From the NCBI RefSeq assembly GCF_000374305.1, contig NZ_KB894093.1, positions 124,001-188,000 on the forward strand: 64,000 bases of DNA. Direction: 5' to 3'. The DNA comes from Actinomadura flavalba DSM 45200. GTDB taxonomy: Bacteria; Actinomycetota; Actinomycetes; Streptosporangiales; Streptosporangiaceae. How positions within the stretch are numbered: the stretch's first letter is position 1; each line of letters starts with the position of its first letter. The translations under genes and the position numbers were made by a program. Shown piece after piece: positions 33,259 to 41,687 of this stretch. A model generated the notes under the pieces. That model did no database searches. It saw nothing but the letters and a program-made list of their open reading frames with translations, and was not told the origin of the DNA.

Positions 33259-34035
33259 CTAGGGGCCGGCGCGGGCGACCACGAACACGCGCCGGAAGGG
33301 GAACACCGTGCCGTGCGGGCCCGGCGGGTACGCGGCGCGGAGCGCGGCGGCGTAGGACGCGCGGAACGCGTCCCGGTCGGCGGCGTCGAGCGCCGCGAGG
33401 ACGGGACGCAGCGTGCTGCCCGTCGTCCACTCCAGCACCGGGTCGGGGCCGGGGAGCAGGTGGGCGTACGTGGTCTCCCACGCGTCCACGGTGAGGCCGT
33501 GGCCGGTGAGCAGGCGCAGGTACCCGGCCGCGTCCAGGACGGGGGCGGCGGGCAGGAGGCCGTCGAGGCGGTCGCGCCAGCGGGGTTCGGCGCACAGCTC
33601 GCGCAGCAGCGTGTGGCTGGGGGCGGCGAAGTTGCCGGGCACCTGGAAGGCGAGCACGCCGCCGGGGGCGAGCGCGGCGGCCCAGCGCGGCAGCAGCGCG
33701 GTGTGCCCGGGAATCCAGTGCAGGGCGGCGTTGGAGACGATGAGGTCCTGCGGGGCGTCCGGCTCCCAGGACGTCAGGTCGGCGACGCGGAACCGCACCC
33801 GCCCGGCGGGACGGGCCTCGGCGATCATCTCCGGCGAGGAGTCGAGGCCGTCGATCGTCGCGAGCGGCCAGCGCTCGGCGAGGGTGGCGGTGAGGGCTCC
33901 GGTGCCGCAGCCGAGGTCGGTGGCGCGGCGGACGTCGGACGCGGGCACGCGGGCGAGCAGCTCGGCGAACGGCCGGGCGCGCTCGGCGGAGTAGGTCCCG
34001 TACCGGGCGGGGTCCCACACGGCTTGTCTCGACAT
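33259..34035 (-). CDS. tam: trans-aconitate 2-methyltransferase
   Basis: A 258-residue class I methyltransferase. SAM motif I is ATDLGCGTGALTATLAERWP (about 38-57), followed by IDGLDSSPEMI and DLIVSNAALHWIPGH. The N-terminus WDPARYGTYSAERARPFAELL and the NAALHW motif are diagnostic for Tam. It methylates trans-aconitate, an aconitase inhibitor formed spontaneously from cis-aconitate. It diverges from a MarR gene with three copies of a TCTYGA-N2-TCRAGA operator between and over the two starts, the known tam/tamR layout of Streptomyces. Confidence 0.9.
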   Translation of the reverse strand: MSRQAVWDPARYGTYSAERARPFAELLARVPASDVRRATDLGCGTGALTATLAERWPLATIDGLDSSPEMIAEARPAGRVRFRVADLTSWEPDAPQDLIVSNAALHWIPGHTALLPRWAAALAPGGVLAFQVPGNFAAPSHTLLRELCAEPRWRDRLDGLLPAAPVLDAAGYLRLLTGHGLTVDAWETTYAHLLPGPDPVLEWTTGSTLRPVLAALDAADRDAFRASYAAALRAAYPPGPHGTVFPFRRVFVVARAGP

Positions 34036-34094
34036 CAAGACACATGATGCCGGTCCCTTATCTTGATGTCAAGAAAGTCGTCTCGACATCGAGA
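34027..34094. promoter_or_regulatory. three TamR-type operators
   Basis: Copies of TCTYGA-NN-TCRAGA occur at 34027-34040, 34061-34074 and 34081-34094. The first overlaps the tam start codon; the other two are spaced exactly 20 bp apart, near tamR. Multiple MarR-type palindromes in the tam-tamR intergenic region match what is known for the Streptomyces coelicolor TamR system. Confidence 0.8.
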
Positions 34095-34111
34095 GAGGTA
34101 GGCTGGTCGCC

Positions 34112-34606
34112 ATGCGAGACGAGGTGGACCGGCTGGTCGTGGCCTGGGAGAAGGAGCGCCCCGACCTCGACGTGCTGCCGCTGCACGTCCTCAGCCGCGT
34201 GTCCCGCCTCGCCCGGCACCTGGACCGTGCCCGCCGCGCGGTCTTCGTCGCCCACGAGCTGGAGCCGTGGGAGTTCGACGTCCTCACCGCGCTGCGCCGC
34301 GCCGGCGACCCCTACCAGCTCAGCCCCGGACGGCTGCTGCGCGCCACCCTCGTCACGTCCGGCACGATGACCAACCGCATCGACCGGCTGGCCGCCGCCG
34401 GGCTCGTCGAACGCCACCCCGACCCGGCCGACAAGCGCGGCGTCCTCGTCCGGCTCACCGGCAAGGGGCTCACCCGCGTCGACGCCGCCTTCGCCGACCT
34501 GCTCGCCCGCGAGCACGCCATCCTCGACGCGCTCGCCCCGCCCGACCGCGCCACCCTCGCGTCCCTGCTGCGCACGCTGCTCATCCCGTTCGACGACGAG
34601 AGCTGA
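34112..34606 (+). CDS. tamR: MarR-family regulator TamR
   Basis: A 164-residue MarR-family protein. The winged helix contains EFDVLTALRRAGDPYQLSPGRL (about 51-72), the recognition helix TSGTMTNRIDRLAAAGLVER, and the wing DPADKRGVLVRLTGKG. In Streptomyces coelicolor TamR represses tam and itself, and also acts on aconitase; citrate, trans-aconitate and related acids relieve binding. Divergence from tam and the three shared palindromes make this assignment secure by context. Its stop is 3 bases from the stop of the convergent MerR gene. Confidence 0.85.
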   Translation: MRDEVDRLVVAWEKERPDLDVLPLHVLSRVSRLARHLDRARRAVFVAHELEPWEFDVLTALRRAGDPYQLSPGRLLRATLVTSGTMTNRIDRLAAAGLVERHPDPADKRGVLVRLTGKGLTRVDAAFADLLAREHAILDALAPPDRATLASLLRTLLIPFDDES

Positions 34607-34609
34607 CCG

Positions 34610-35320
34610 TCACCCGGCCAGCCGCGCGTTCAGGCGCTTGAGCACCTCGCGCTGCGCGGGGTTGTAGAGCTGCGCCATCGCCTCGGCCATGGTCCGCTCG
34701 GCCTGTTCGGCCCCGACCGGGGAGTCGGCGGCCGGATTCTGCGACCACGGGTCCTTGGTGCGCGCCTCGACGAGCACCGGCAGCATCCGCTCCACCAGGG
34801 CGTCGATCGCGGCGTCGTCGGCGTCGGCGGGCAGCGCCTCGAACTCCTCGTCCGTCTCGTGCGGGTCGGCGAGCTGTTCGCGGAACTTCTCCAGCGAGCT
34901 TTCGCTGAGGACGGTCGAGTAGACCATGAGCAGGGCGCGCTGCCGGGGGGTGAGGTCCCGCGAGACGGGCGCGAACGCGGGCGGGGTGTAGGCCGGGGCG
35001 CGGTGTTGCAGCAGGATGCCGAGTTCCGCGCGGACGCGGGTGAGCCGGGCGATCGTCGCCTCCAGCTCGGCGTCCAGGACGCGGATCGCCTCGTCGGGCT
35101 CGGCGTCGGCGCGGGCCATCGCCGCCATCTCCGACGGCGGGATGCCGAGGTCGCTCAGCCGCCGGATCTGGAGCAGCCGGACCAGATGCCTGACCTCGTA
35201 CTGCTTGTACCCGTTCAGCCTGCGTTCCGGGACGTCCAGCAGCTCGATCTCGTGGTAGTAGCGGATCGCCTTCACCGTCGTACCGGCCAGGTCGGCGAGC
35301 TGCTGGGTACTCCAGGCCAT
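34610..35320 (-). CDS. MerR-family regulator
   Basis: A 236-residue MerR protein. The N-terminal winged helix (MAWSTQQLADLAGTTVKAIRYYHEIELLD) includes the RYYHE motif, followed by the RHLVRLLQIRRLSDLGIPPSEM recognition/coiled-coil region. The C-terminal part (about 110-236) is a helical effector domain without metal-binding Cys; it resembles TipA-S-like or drug-binding MerR tails only loosely. An excellent GGAGGT site precedes the ATG. The typical 19-bp-spaced promoter with a central palindrome sits directly upstream. Confidence 0.85.
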   Translation of the reverse strand: MAWSTQQLADLAGTTVKAIRYYHEIELLDVPERRLNGYKQYEVRHLVRLLQIRRLSDLGIPPSEMAAMARADAEPDEAIRVLDAELEATIARLTRVRAELGILLQHRAPAYTPPAFAPVSRDLTPRQRALLMVYSTVLSESSLEKFREQLADPHETDEEFEALPADADDAAIDALVERMLPVLVEARTKDPWSQNPAADSPVGAEQAERTMAEAMAQLYNPAQREVLKRLNARLAG

Positions 35321-35331
35321 GCGGGACCTCC

Positions 35332-35362
35332 TTGACCCTGCCCCGGGGGCAGACCGTGCAAT
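35332..35362 (+). promoter_or_regulatory. MerR-type promoter with 19-bp spacer
   Basis: TTGACC (35332-35337) and TGCAAT (35357-35362) are 19 bases apart, the overlong spacing that MerR regulators correct. The spacer contains the near-perfect palindrome CTGCCCCGGGGGCAG (35338-35352). It lies between the divergent MerR gene and the plus-strand membrane protein gene at 35412. Confidence 0.65.
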
Positions 35363-35411
35363 GGGTGGGAGCCCGCCGGAATCCCCCGCCGACCCACCCG
35401 GAGCCACGACG

Positions 35412-36068
35412 ATGTTCACGGAACGCAAGCGCCGCAAACGCGAGCAGAAGGTCAAGGACGGCGACGGGCGCCCGCTCAAGCCCTTCCGGGGGCGGCAGCA
35501 GCTCTCCCGCGCGCTGTTCCATCTCGACCTGCGCGCCGCCGACGGTTCCCCAGCGCGCTACTCCGTCGACGTGCCCTACTGGCAGCGCTTCGTCACGTCC
35601 GACGGCCACGGCAAGGCCCATCTCTACCTCAACGGACGCCATCACGCCGAGTCCACGCTTCCCGCGACCTTTCCCGTGCCGGGCGGAGTGATCGACGTCC
35701 TACCCACGCCTTTCGGGCTCAAGCGCTGCCATTACCTGACCGAGGACGGCACCGAACGCCAGCTCGTGCCGGACCCGCGCTCCGCCGAGGGACGCCGCGC
35801 CCGGCTCAGCCGCGAGCGCCCGGCGCTGAGCCGGTTCATCGGCGTGCTGTCGGTGCTGCTGCTCCTGGTGCCGCTCGCGCTGATCATTCCGCAGATCGTC
35901 GAGCCGCTGTCCCGCATCCCGCCGGTGGCCGAGCGCGTCGGCACCTTCACCTCGCCGTTCGACGTGCCCGGCTGGCTCAACGCCGTTCTCGCGCTGCTCG
36001 CCTCGATGGGGGGCGTCGAACGCGCGACGCGGCTGCGTTTCAACGCGTTCCTCGACGGCGCCAACTGA
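35412..36068 (+). CDS. membrane protein of unknown function
   Basis: A 218-residue protein. The N-terminus is strongly basic (MFTERKRRKREQKVK), the middle (30-125) is a predicted soluble beta-rich domain containing YWQRFVTSDGHGKAHLYLNGRHH, and there are two C-terminal hydrophobic helices (about 145-165 and 190-208). No known family is recognised. It lies downstream of the MerR-type promoter and 50 bases ahead of a SpoIIM-like gene, so it may be a MerR target cotranscribed with it. Confidence 0.6.
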   Translation: MFTERKRRKREQKVKDGDGRPLKPFRGRQQLSRALFHLDLRAADGSPARYSVDVPYWQRFVTSDGHGKAHLYLNGRHHAESTLPATFPVPGGVIDVLPTPFGLKRCHYLTEDGTERQLVPDPRSAEGRRARLSRERPALSRFIGVLSVLLLLVPLALIIPQIVEPLSRIPPVAERVGTFTSPFDVPGWLNAVLALLASMGGVERATRLRFNAFLDGAN

Positions 36069-36118
36069 GCGCGCTCCCCCACCTTTTCCTCGTTCCCGAC
36101 TCTGGAGTTTTCCTCGTC

Positions 36119-36736
36119 ATGCGCTTTTTCCGGCAGCCCCTGCGGATCGTCCGCGCGAACCTGCGCGCCTATATCGGCCTGAACGCGCTGATGTACGGGT
36201 TGTTCGTCGTCGGGATGGTGGCCGCGCTGGCCTTCCCCGACCTGCATGAGGCGCGGACCGCCGGGATGGACGACGACGGCACCACCGACCGCGTCGGCGA
36301 ACTGCTCGGCAACCCGGCGCTGTTCGCCCTGATGATCTTCGCGATCAACGTGTTCACCGCCGCCGCGGGCTCGATCGTCCTGCCGTCGATGATCGTCCCG
36401 TTCGCGGGGATCGCCGTGTTCGCCTACCGGGCCTTCACCTTCGGGCTGACGCTGGCCCCGGTGGACGAGGACAAGGCGAAGACGATGATCCCGCATTCGC
36501 TGACGATCCTGATCGAGTTCCAGGCGTACGTCCTCGTCCTGCTCGGCGCGTACCTGCTCGGCAAGGCGTGGGTGCGCCCGAGGTCGGTCGGCGCGGAGAA
36601 CCGGCGCCGGGGCTATCTCTGGGGCCTGCGCCAGATCGGCCGGCTCAGCCTGCCCGCCCTGGTCCTGTTCGTCATCGGCGCGATCTACGAGGCCGTCGAG
36701 CTGGCCTACCTGGTGCCGCCGCTGGTCCGGGGATGA
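36119..36736 (+). CDS. SpoIIM-like (DUF95) membrane protein
   Basis: A 205-residue polytopic membrane protein with five predicted helices. The layout NPALFALMIFAINVFTAAAGSIVLPSM, an AYRAFTFGLTLAP loop and the late helix LPALVLFVIGAIYEAVELAY resemble the SpoIIM/DUF95 family, whose Bacillus member takes part in septal peptidoglycan degradation during engulfment. In actinomycetes the function is unknown. A GGAG site lies 11 bases before the ATG. It probably forms a transcription unit with the preceding membrane protein. Confidence 0.6.
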   Translation: MRFFRQPLRIVRANLRAYIGLNALMYGLFVVGMVAALAFPDLHEARTAGMDDDGTTDRVGELLGNPALFALMIFAINVFTAAAGSIVLPSMIVPFAGIAVFAYRAFTFGLTLAPVDEDKAKTMIPHSLTILIEFQAYVLVLLGAYLLGKAWVRPRSVGAENRRRGYLWGLRQIGRLSLPALVLFVIGAIYEAVELAYLVPPLVRG

Positions 36737-36742
36737 GGGGTG

Positions 36743-38512
36743 TCAGCCGACGTCCTCGGCGAGCATGAGCCACTGCTCCTCGACCTCGGCGGCCTCGGAC
36801 TGGAGGGCCTTCAGCTCGGTGTCGAGTTCCTGGAGGCGGGCGTAGTCGGTGGCGTGGGCGGCGAGCCGCTCGTGCAGCCTGGCCTGCTGCTGGGCCAGCT
36901 TCTCCAGGCGCCGTTCGAGACGGTCCAGTTCCTTGCGGGCCTTCCAGTCCTGGTTGCCCTTCGCCTTGGCGGCGGCGGGCGCCGGGGCGGGGGCCGTCGC
37001 GGCGGCGGACGTGCGGGTCGGGGCGCGTCCGGCGGCGCGCCGGGACAGGTACTCGTCGACGCCGCCGGGCAGCATCGCGACGCGGCCGTCACCGAGCAGG
37101 GCGGCGACGCGGTCGGTGATGCGCTCCAGGAAGTAGCGGTCGTGGCTGACGACGACGAGCGTGCCCGGCCAGCCGTCGAGCAGGTCCTCCAGCTCGGTCA
37201 GCGTCTCGATGTCGAGGTCGTTGGTGGGCTCGTCCAGCAGCAGGACGTTCGGTTCGCCCATGAGCAGCCGGAGCACCTGGAGGCGGCGGCGTTCACCGCC
37301 GGACAGGTCGCCGACGGGCGTCCACTGGCGGTCGCCGGGGAAGCCGAGCCGTTCCAGGAGCTGGCTCGCCGTCCACTCGCGCTTGCCGACGGTGATGCGG
37401 CGGCGGATCTCCTCCACCGACTCCAGCACGCGCCGCTCGGGGTCCAGATCCTCCAGGTTCTGGGAGAGGTGGGCGAGCTGCACCGTCCGGCCGCGCACCA
37501 CCTTGCCGCGCACCGGGAGGACGTCGCCGTCGAGCAGGCGCAGCAGCGTGCTCTTGCCGCTGCCGTTGACGCCGACGAGCCCGATGCGGTCGCCGGGGCC
37601 GAGCTGCCACGTCAGGTGCTCGAACAGCGTGTGCTCGCCCGCCTCGACCGTGACGTCCTCAAGGTCGAAGACGGTCTTGCCGAGCCGGGCCGTAGCGAAG
37701 CGGGTCAGCTCGACCTGGTCGCGGGGCGGCGGCTCGTCCGCGATGAGGGCCTGCGCGGCGTCCACCCGGAACTTCGGCTTGGACGTGCGCGCCTGCGGGC
37801 CGCGCCGCAGCCACGCCAGCTCCTTGCGCAGCAGGTTCTGCCGCTTGGCCTCGGTGGCGGCGGCGATGCGCGACCGCTCGGCCTTGGCCAGGACGAACGC
37901 CGAGTAGCCGCCCTCGTAGCGTTCGACGCCGCCGTCCACGACCTCCCAGGTGCGGTCGGTGACCTCGTCGAGGAACCACCGGTCGTGCGTGACGATCAGC
38001 AGCGCCACCCGGCGGCCCTTGAGGTGCCGGGCGAGCCAGTCGATGGCCTCGATGTCGAGGTGGTTGGTGGGCTCGTCGAGCGCGAGCAGGTCGGACTCGG
38101 GGACGAGCAGCCGCGCGAGCGCGACGCGGCGCCGCTCCCCGCCGGACATTCCGGCCAGCGGCGCGTCGAGCGCGAGGTCACCGAGCAGCCCGGCGAGCAC
38201 GTCGCGGACGCGTCCGTCGCCCGCCCACTCGTGCTCGGCGCGGTCGCCCAGGACGACGGACCGCACCGTGGCGCCCTCGGGGAACGCGTCGCGCTGGGTG
38301 AGGAACCCCATCCGCAGCCCGCGCGTGTGCGTGACGCGGCCGGAATCGGGCTCGACGGAGCGGGCGAGGATCTGCACGAGCGTGCTCTTCCCGCCGCCGT
38401 TGCGGCCGACGACGCCGACGCGGTCGCCCTCGTCGAGCCCGAGGGAGACGCCGTCGAGCAGCGGCTGGGGCCCGTACGCCTTGGAGATGCTCTCAACATT
38501 GATCAGGTTCAC
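36743..38512 (-). CDS. ABC-F ATPase (Uup/EttA type)
   Basis: A 589-residue soluble ABC-F protein with two nucleotide-binding domains and no membrane segments. Walker A motifs are GRNGGGKST and GVNGSGKST; signatures are MSGGERRRVALARLL and LSGGERRRLQVLRLL; both Walker B motifs end LDEPTN. The linker between them contains the basic RRGPQARTSKPKFRVD. The Ala/Pro-rich stretch and C-terminal coiled coil (about 500-589) are as in Uup, which acts on ribosomes or branched DNA. In actinomycetes this gene regularly neighbours ispE and ksgA, as here. Confidence 0.9.
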   Translation of the reverse strand: MNLINVESISKAYGPQPLLDGVSLGLDEGDRVGVVGRNGGGKSTLVQILARSVEPDSGRVTHTRGLRMGFLTQRDAFPEGATVRSVVLGDRAEHEWAGDGRVRDVLAGLLGDLALDAPLAGMSGGERRRVALARLLVPESDLLALDEPTNHLDIEAIDWLARHLKGRRVALLIVTHDRWFLDEVTDRTWEVVDGGVERYEGGYSAFVLAKAERSRIAAATEAKRQNLLRKELAWLRRGPQARTSKPKFRVDAAQALIADEPPPRDQVELTRFATARLGKTVFDLEDVTVEAGEHTLFEHLTWQLGPGDRIGLVGVNGSGKSTLLRLLDGDVLPVRGKVVRGRTVQLAHLSQNLEDLDPERRVLESVEEIRRRITVGKREWTASQLLERLGFPGDRQWTPVGDLSGGERRRLQVLRLLMGEPNVLLLDEPTNDLDIETLTELEDLLDGWPGTLVVVSHDRYFLERITDRVAALLGDGRVAMLPGGVDEYLSRRAAGRAPTRTSAAATAPAPAPAAAKAKGNQDWKARKELDRLERRLEKLAQQQARLHERLAAHATDYARLQELDTELKALQSEAAEVEEQWLMLAEDVG

Positions 38513-38534
38513 GACGCCCCCAGGCTACCGGCGC

Positions 38535-38726
38535 TCAGGGGTTCCAGTCGTGTCCGGGCGGCGAGTAGTCGTGGGACGGCTCGCGCCCCGGCCCGCCCGG
38601 CGGGCGCGGCGCGGCGCGTCCCTTGGGGTTGCGGGCGTGGTAGACGGCCAGACTGATGATCAGCGCGATGACGCCGCCGAACAGCGCCAGCGCGACGATC
38701 GCCACGATCAGGACGATCAGGCTCAT
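38535..38726 (-). CDS. small single-helix membrane protein
   Basis: A 63-residue protein: one long hydrophobic helix (MSLIVLIVAIVALALFGG..., about 2-29) followed by a basic and proline-rich cytoplasmic tail (HARNPKGRAAPRPPGG). A perfect AGGAGG precedes the ATG. It lies between ispE and the ABC-F gene on the same strand, 13 bases after ispE, so it is probably cotranscribed. Function is unknown. Confidence 0.65.
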   Translation of the reverse strand: MSLIVLIVAIVALALFGGVIALIISLAVYHARNPKGRAAPRPPGGPGREPSHDYSPPGHDWNP

Positions 38727-38739
38727 GGGCGGCCTCCTG

Positions 38740-39696
38740 CTAGGGGAGCGTGGTTCTTCCTACCGTCTGCGGCGCGGTGCGCACCACCTCCGCGCCGGGA
38801 ACATCGCCGGTCGCCCGGACGGCCGCGCGCGCGACGCCCGCCTGCACCAGCACGGCGGCCAGTTCGGCGGCGTGCCCGTCCGATTCCGCGAGGAACGCGC
38901 ACGTCGGCCCCGAACCGGACACGAGCGCGCCGAGGGCGCCCGCCGCCGTGCCCGCGTCGAGCGTGCGGCGCAGCGCGGGGCGCAGCATGAGCGCCGCCGG
39001 TTGCAGGTCGTTGCTCAGCGCGGTGCCGAGCGCGCGGGCGTCGCCCGCCGCGAGCGCGGCGAGCAGCGCGTCCGACGCGGCGGGCACCGCCGGGCGCTCG
39101 CCCAGCGCCGCGCGCAGCCGGTCGCACTCGGCGTAGACGGCGGGGGTGGACAGGCCGCCGTCCGCCGTCGCGAACACCCAGTGGAACGTGCCCGCGGCGG
39201 GGACGGCGGTGAGCCGTTCGCCGCGTCCGACGCCGACGGCGGTGCCGCCGAACAGCGAGAACGGGACGTCGCTGCCGAGGTCGGCGCCGAGGTCGAGGAG
39301 GTCGGCGCGCTCCAGCCGGGCGTCCCACAGCTCCGCGCACGCCACCAGCGCGGCGGCGGCGTCGGCGCTGCCGCCCGCCATGCCGCCCGCGACCGGGATG
39401 GCCTTGGAGATGTGCAGCGCGACGTGGGGCGCGACGCCGAGCCGCGCGGCCAGCAGCCGCGCCGCGCGCGCGGCGAGGTTGCCGTCGTCCAGCGGGACCT
39501 GGTCGATCGCGACCTGCGCGGACGGCGCCGCCGCGCAGGTGACGCGCAGCCCGTCGGCGGGCAGGGCCGTCACCTCGTCGAACAGCGAGACCGCGTGAAA
39601 GACGCTGAGCAGGTCGTGGTAGCCGTCGTCGCGCACGGGCCCCACCGCGAGCTGAAGGTTCACCTTCGCGGGCACCCGCACCGTCGTACCAGTCAC
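38740..39696 (-). CDS. ispE: 4-diphosphocytidyl-2-C-methyl-D-erythritol kinase
   Basis: A 318-residue GHMP kinase of the MEP isoprenoid pathway, phosphorylating CDP-methylerythritol at the 2-OH. RVPAKVNLQLAVGPVRDDGYHDL (first half of residues 7-29) is the IspE N-terminal signature, and IPVAGGMAGGSADAAAAL is the GHMP ATP loop. SGSGPTCAFL near the end is motif 3. The GTG start lies 6 bases after TAGGCT (39703-39708), suggesting a leaderless mRNA. The usual ksgA-ispE adjacency is broken by the GH26-like lipoprotein gene. Confidence 0.92.
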   Translation of the reverse strand: MTGTTVRVPAKVNLQLAVGPVRDDGYHDLLSVFHAVSLFDEVTALPADGLRVTCAAAPSAQVAIDQVPLDDGNLAARAARLLAARLGVAPHVALHISKAIPVAGGMAGGSADAAAALVACAELWDARLERADLLDLGADLGSDVPFSLFGGTAVGVGRGERLTAVPAAGTFHWVFATADGGLSTPAVYAECDRLRAALGERPAVPAASDALLAALAAGDARALGTALSNDLQPAALMLRPALRRTLDAGTAAGALGALVSGSGPTCAFLAESDGHAAELAAVLVQAGVARAAVRATGDVPGAEVVRTAPQTVGRTTLP

Positions 39697-39715
39697 CGCG
39701 CCAGCCTAGTGCCGG

Positions 39716-40786
39716 TCAGCGGCTCGGGGTGACGGGGAGGTTGCGGGGGTTGAAGTACGGGAGGGTGGCCAGTTCGCGGAGTGCGGAGACGGCCTTGGGG
39801 TTGTCGTCCACGGCGAAGCGGCGGCGGGTGTCGCGGCTCTCCTCGGCGCGTTCGTCGGAGTTGAAGTAGACGACGGCCTTGACCTTGGGGTGCTGGAGGG
39901 TCTCGGCGGCGCGCCGGAACCACTCGGGACGGCGGTCGCCGTAGGACCGGGGCACGCCGACCTCGGCGACCATGAGCGGCTTGGGGCGGTCCTTGGTCCA
40001 CTCGAAGAACTGGCGCAGCCCCTCGGACAGGTCGACGTAGGCGTTCGCGGCGCTCGGCAGCGCGCCCGCGCAGATCCAGTCGACCTGGTCGTCGCCGGGA
40101 TAGAACGACGGCACGGAACCGCCGAACCCGACGGCCGTCGGGCACCAGACCCACGCCACGTTCGCGACGCCCTCCGCCGCGAAGATCGCGCGGACGTGCT
40201 TCCACGCCGCGACGAACGTCGCCGCGTCGTGGATGCGGTGCGCGTTGCCGGGGCCGTTCATGTCGCGCATCCACCGGATGTACATCGGACGGCCCGCCGC
40301 CTTCACGGCGCGCGCCCGGTCGCGGATCAGCCGGTCGTGCCGCCCGGAGACGACCTCGCGGGTGTCGGCGCCCGCCCACGACACCAGGAGCTGGCGGGGC
40401 CCGTCGAGCACCGCGCGGTCGGCGGCGGTGGGGAACTGCGACGTCCACGACCGGTACCGGTGGACGATGTCCACCTGGCGGCCCAGCTTGCGTTCCAGCT
40501 CGGCGACGGGCGCCATGCCGGGCTGCCCGGCGCCGTAGCCGGGGGCGACGGGCGGCTGACCGCCGGTGGAGGGGGTCTGCGACGGGCTCGGGGTGGGCGC
40601 GTCCGACTCGGGCGGGGCCCAGGCGCCGAAGTAGGCGCCCTTGGCGGGCGGCGTCGGCGCGACGCCCGGACGCGTCGTCGTGGTGATCTCCGGGTCGGCG
40701 TCCGCGCCGCTAGCGCAGCCCGCGCCCAGCAGCGTCAGGGCCAGCATCCCCGCCGGGACCGTCCCCCGGGTCAGCCGCTTCACCAT
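39716..40786 (-). CDS. GH26-like glycoside hydrolase lipoprotein
   Basis: A 356-residue lipoprotein (lipobox LLGAGC, Cys24) with a Pro/Thr-rich spacer (35-90) and a catalytic domain like family 26 beta-mannanases. The nucleophile position is kept: LMVAEVG, Glu275. The acid/base motif, normally HEMNG, reads RDMNG (Arg174-Asp175), so the proton donor may be Asp or missing. [12 protein letters not shown] and [10 protein letters not shown] are typical of the fold. GGAGGAC precedes the ATG. The first 77 bases overlap the 3' end of ksgA in another frame. Confidence 0.75.
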   Translation of the reverse strand: MVKRLTRGTVPAGMLALTLLGAGCASGADADPEITTTTRPGVAPTPPAKGAYFGAWAPPESDAPTPSPSQTPSTGGQPPVAPGYGAGQPGMAPVAELERKLGRQVDIVHRYRSWTSQFPTAADRAVLDGPRQLLVSWAGADTREVVSGRHDRLIRDRARAVKAAGRPMYIRWMRDMNGPGNAHRIHDAATFVAAWKHVRAIFAAEGVANVAWVWCPTAVGFGGSVPSFYPGDDQVDWICAGALPSAANAYVDLSEGLRQFFEWTKDRPKPLMVAEVGVPRSYGDRRPEWFRRAAETLQHPKVKAVVYFNSDERAEESRDTRRRFAVDDNPKAVSALRELATLPYFNPRNLPVTPSR

Positions 40787-41669
40787 CGTCCTCCGACTCG
40801 TCTCGATCGACCACGCCGGAGCGACCATACTGGGCAATTCTGGCGAATGACGCCACGTCCAGGGATTCTCCCCGCGCGCGCGGGTCCACTCCGGCCGCGC
40901 GCAGCGCCTCCTCGGCCGCCGCCGGAGACCCCGCCCAGCCCGCCAGCGCGGCCCGCAGCGTCTTGCGCCGCTGCGCGAACGCGGCGTCGATCACGGCGAA
41001 GACCTCCGCCCGGGACGCGGTGGTGGACGGCGGATCGTGCCGGGTGAACGCGACGAGCCCCGAGTCGACGTTGGGCGCGGGCCAGAACACCGCGCGCCCG
41101 ACCGCACCCGCCCGCCGCGCGGCGCCGTACCAGGCGAGCTTCACCGACGGCACGCCGTAGATGCGCCCGCCCGGCGAGGCCGTCATGCGGTCGGCGACCT
41201 CAGCCTGCACCATCACCAGCGCCCGGCGCAGCGACGGGAACCGCTCCAGCAGCGACAGCACCACCGGCACCGCCACGTTGTAGGGCAGGTTCGCGACCAG
41301 CGCCGTCGGCGGCGGGCCCGGCAGCTCGGTGACGCGCAGCGCGTCGGCGTGCACGACCTCCAGCCGATCGGCCAGCGCGGGCGCGTGCGCGGCGACGGTG
41401 ACCGGCAGCGCCGCCGCTAGCCTGCCGTCCAGCTCGACGGCGACGACGCGCCGCACGTGCGGCAGCAGCGCCAGCGTCAGCGAGCCGAGCCCCGGCCCGA
41501 CCTCCAGGACGACGTCGTCGCCGGTGACGTCGGCGGCCCGCACGATGCGCCGCACCGTGTTGCCGTCGATGACGAAGTTCTGTCCGAGCTGCTTGGTCGG
41601 CCGGACGCCGAGCGCCGCGGCGAGTTCACGGACGTCGGACGGACCGAGCAGCGCCTCTGTTTCCCCCAC
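40710..41669 (-). CDS. ksgA: 16S rRNA dimethyladenosine transferase
   Basis: A 319-residue KsgA/RsmA enzyme that dimethylates two adjacent adenosines near the 3' end of 16S r[19 protein letters not shown] is the N-terminal signature, [13 protein letters not shown] the SAM loop, and [11 protein letters not shown] the catalytic motif. The C-terminal helical domain ends near [14 protein letters not shown]. Beyond that is an unusual acidic and Gly-rich tail of about 35 residues ([17 protein letters not shown]), whose codons overlap the start of the GH26-like gene. The start is GTG. Confidence 0.92.
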   Translation of the reverse strand: MGETEALLGPSDVRELAAALGVRPTKQLGQNFVIDGNTVRRIVRAADVTGDDVVLEVGPGLGSLTLALLPHVRRVVAVELDGRLAAALPVTVAAHAPALADRLEVVHADALRVTELPGPPPTALVANLPYNVAVPVVLSLLERFPSLRRALVMVQAEVADRMTASPGGRIYGVPSVKLAWYGAARRAGAVGRAVFWPAPNVDSGLVAFTRHDPPSTTASRAEVFAVIDAAFAQRRKTLRAALAGWAGSPAAAEEALRAAGVDPRARGESLDVASFARIAQYGRSGVVDRDESEDDGEAADPGDGPGGDAGPDAAGRGLR

Positions 41670-41687
41670 GCCGTCCAGTGTCCCAGC

